A stretch of 64,000 nt of DNA from Polytrichum commune (lineage: Eukaryota; Streptophyta; Polytrichopsida; Polytrichales; Polytrichaceae): assembly GCA_950295325.1 (NCBI GenBank), contig OX485809.1, positions 34,672,144 to 34,736,143 of the forward strand. Direction: 5' to 3'. The first letter of the stretch is position 1, and every line of letters starts with the position of its first letter. Of this stretch, positions 63,871 through 64,000 are shown one piece after another. A model generated the notes under the pieces. The model did not search any database. It was not told where the DNA came from and worked only from the letters and a program-made list of their open reading frames with translations. The translations under genes were made by a program, and so were the position numbers.

Positions 63871-64000
63871 GTAAGTATCTAACTATTTTCCTTGCCCGAG
63901 AGAGTTCAGTATTTTCTGCAAGTAAAGAAGCACAAACAAAATTCCTTGTTAATACGTAGACGTGTAAGGAGTACAAGGATATGGTCAAACCAAACGCATC

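Overview
This is a nuclear DNA window from a land plant. Four spliced genes with plant-type orthology are present: GPI inositol-acyltransferase PIG-W/GWT1, katanin p60, TRAPPII subunit TRS130/TRAPPC10, and a plastid-type tyrosine/aromatic amino acid permease. All have GT-AG introns of about 0.1-1.4 kb and AT-rich intergenic DNA. The spacing, repeat load and unusual LINE suggest a fern, lycophyte or other non-angiosperm plant. I cannot fix the species from sequence alone. There are no bacterial-style operons, CRISPR arrays or rRNA genes, and I recognised no tRNA genes.

Region 1-17.7 kb is a three-layer transposon nest. The oldest layer is a large (+)-strand non-LTR retrotransposon (LINE) that enters from the left edge and ends near 17.7 kb. 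It is split by a 7,840-bp hAT DNA transposon at 3760-11599, with a perfect 8-bp target duplication (CACGGTAC) and CAGAGCC terminal inverted repeats. The hAT transposase is itself split by a 1,420-bp solo LTR at 9027-10446, with 5-bp duplication CATTG and TG...CA ends. Read across the hAT, the LINE stays in frame. Its domain order is an ORF1/gag-like region, a low-complexity linker ending in a 2A-like motif, an APE endonuclease, reverse transcriptase, a domain resembling PCIF1/N6-adenine methyltransferases, RNase H, a CCHC zinc knuckle and a C-terminal restriction-like (REL) endonuclease domain. Two endonucleases recall Dualen/RandI elements of green algae. The 2A motif and the methyltransferase-like insert are the most unusual features of the window. 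The copy is dead: several stops, two frame changes and lost catalytic residues.

Region 18.1-24.3 kb is PIG-W (+). Region 26.0-30.3 kb is katanin p60 (-), convergent with PIG-W, with a microsatellite-rich upstream region. Region 31.7-44.4 kb is gene-poor and filled with degenerate dispersed repeats, including a foldback family that also occurs in PIG-W introns and a hairpin MITE-like element. Region 44.5-55.7 kb is TRS130 (-). Region 58.1 kb to the right edge is the permease (+), cut off by the window end. The four host genes belong to different pathways (GPI-anchor synthesis, microtubule severing, Golgi/post-Golgi trafficking, plastid amino acid transport), so nothing indicates a functional cluster.
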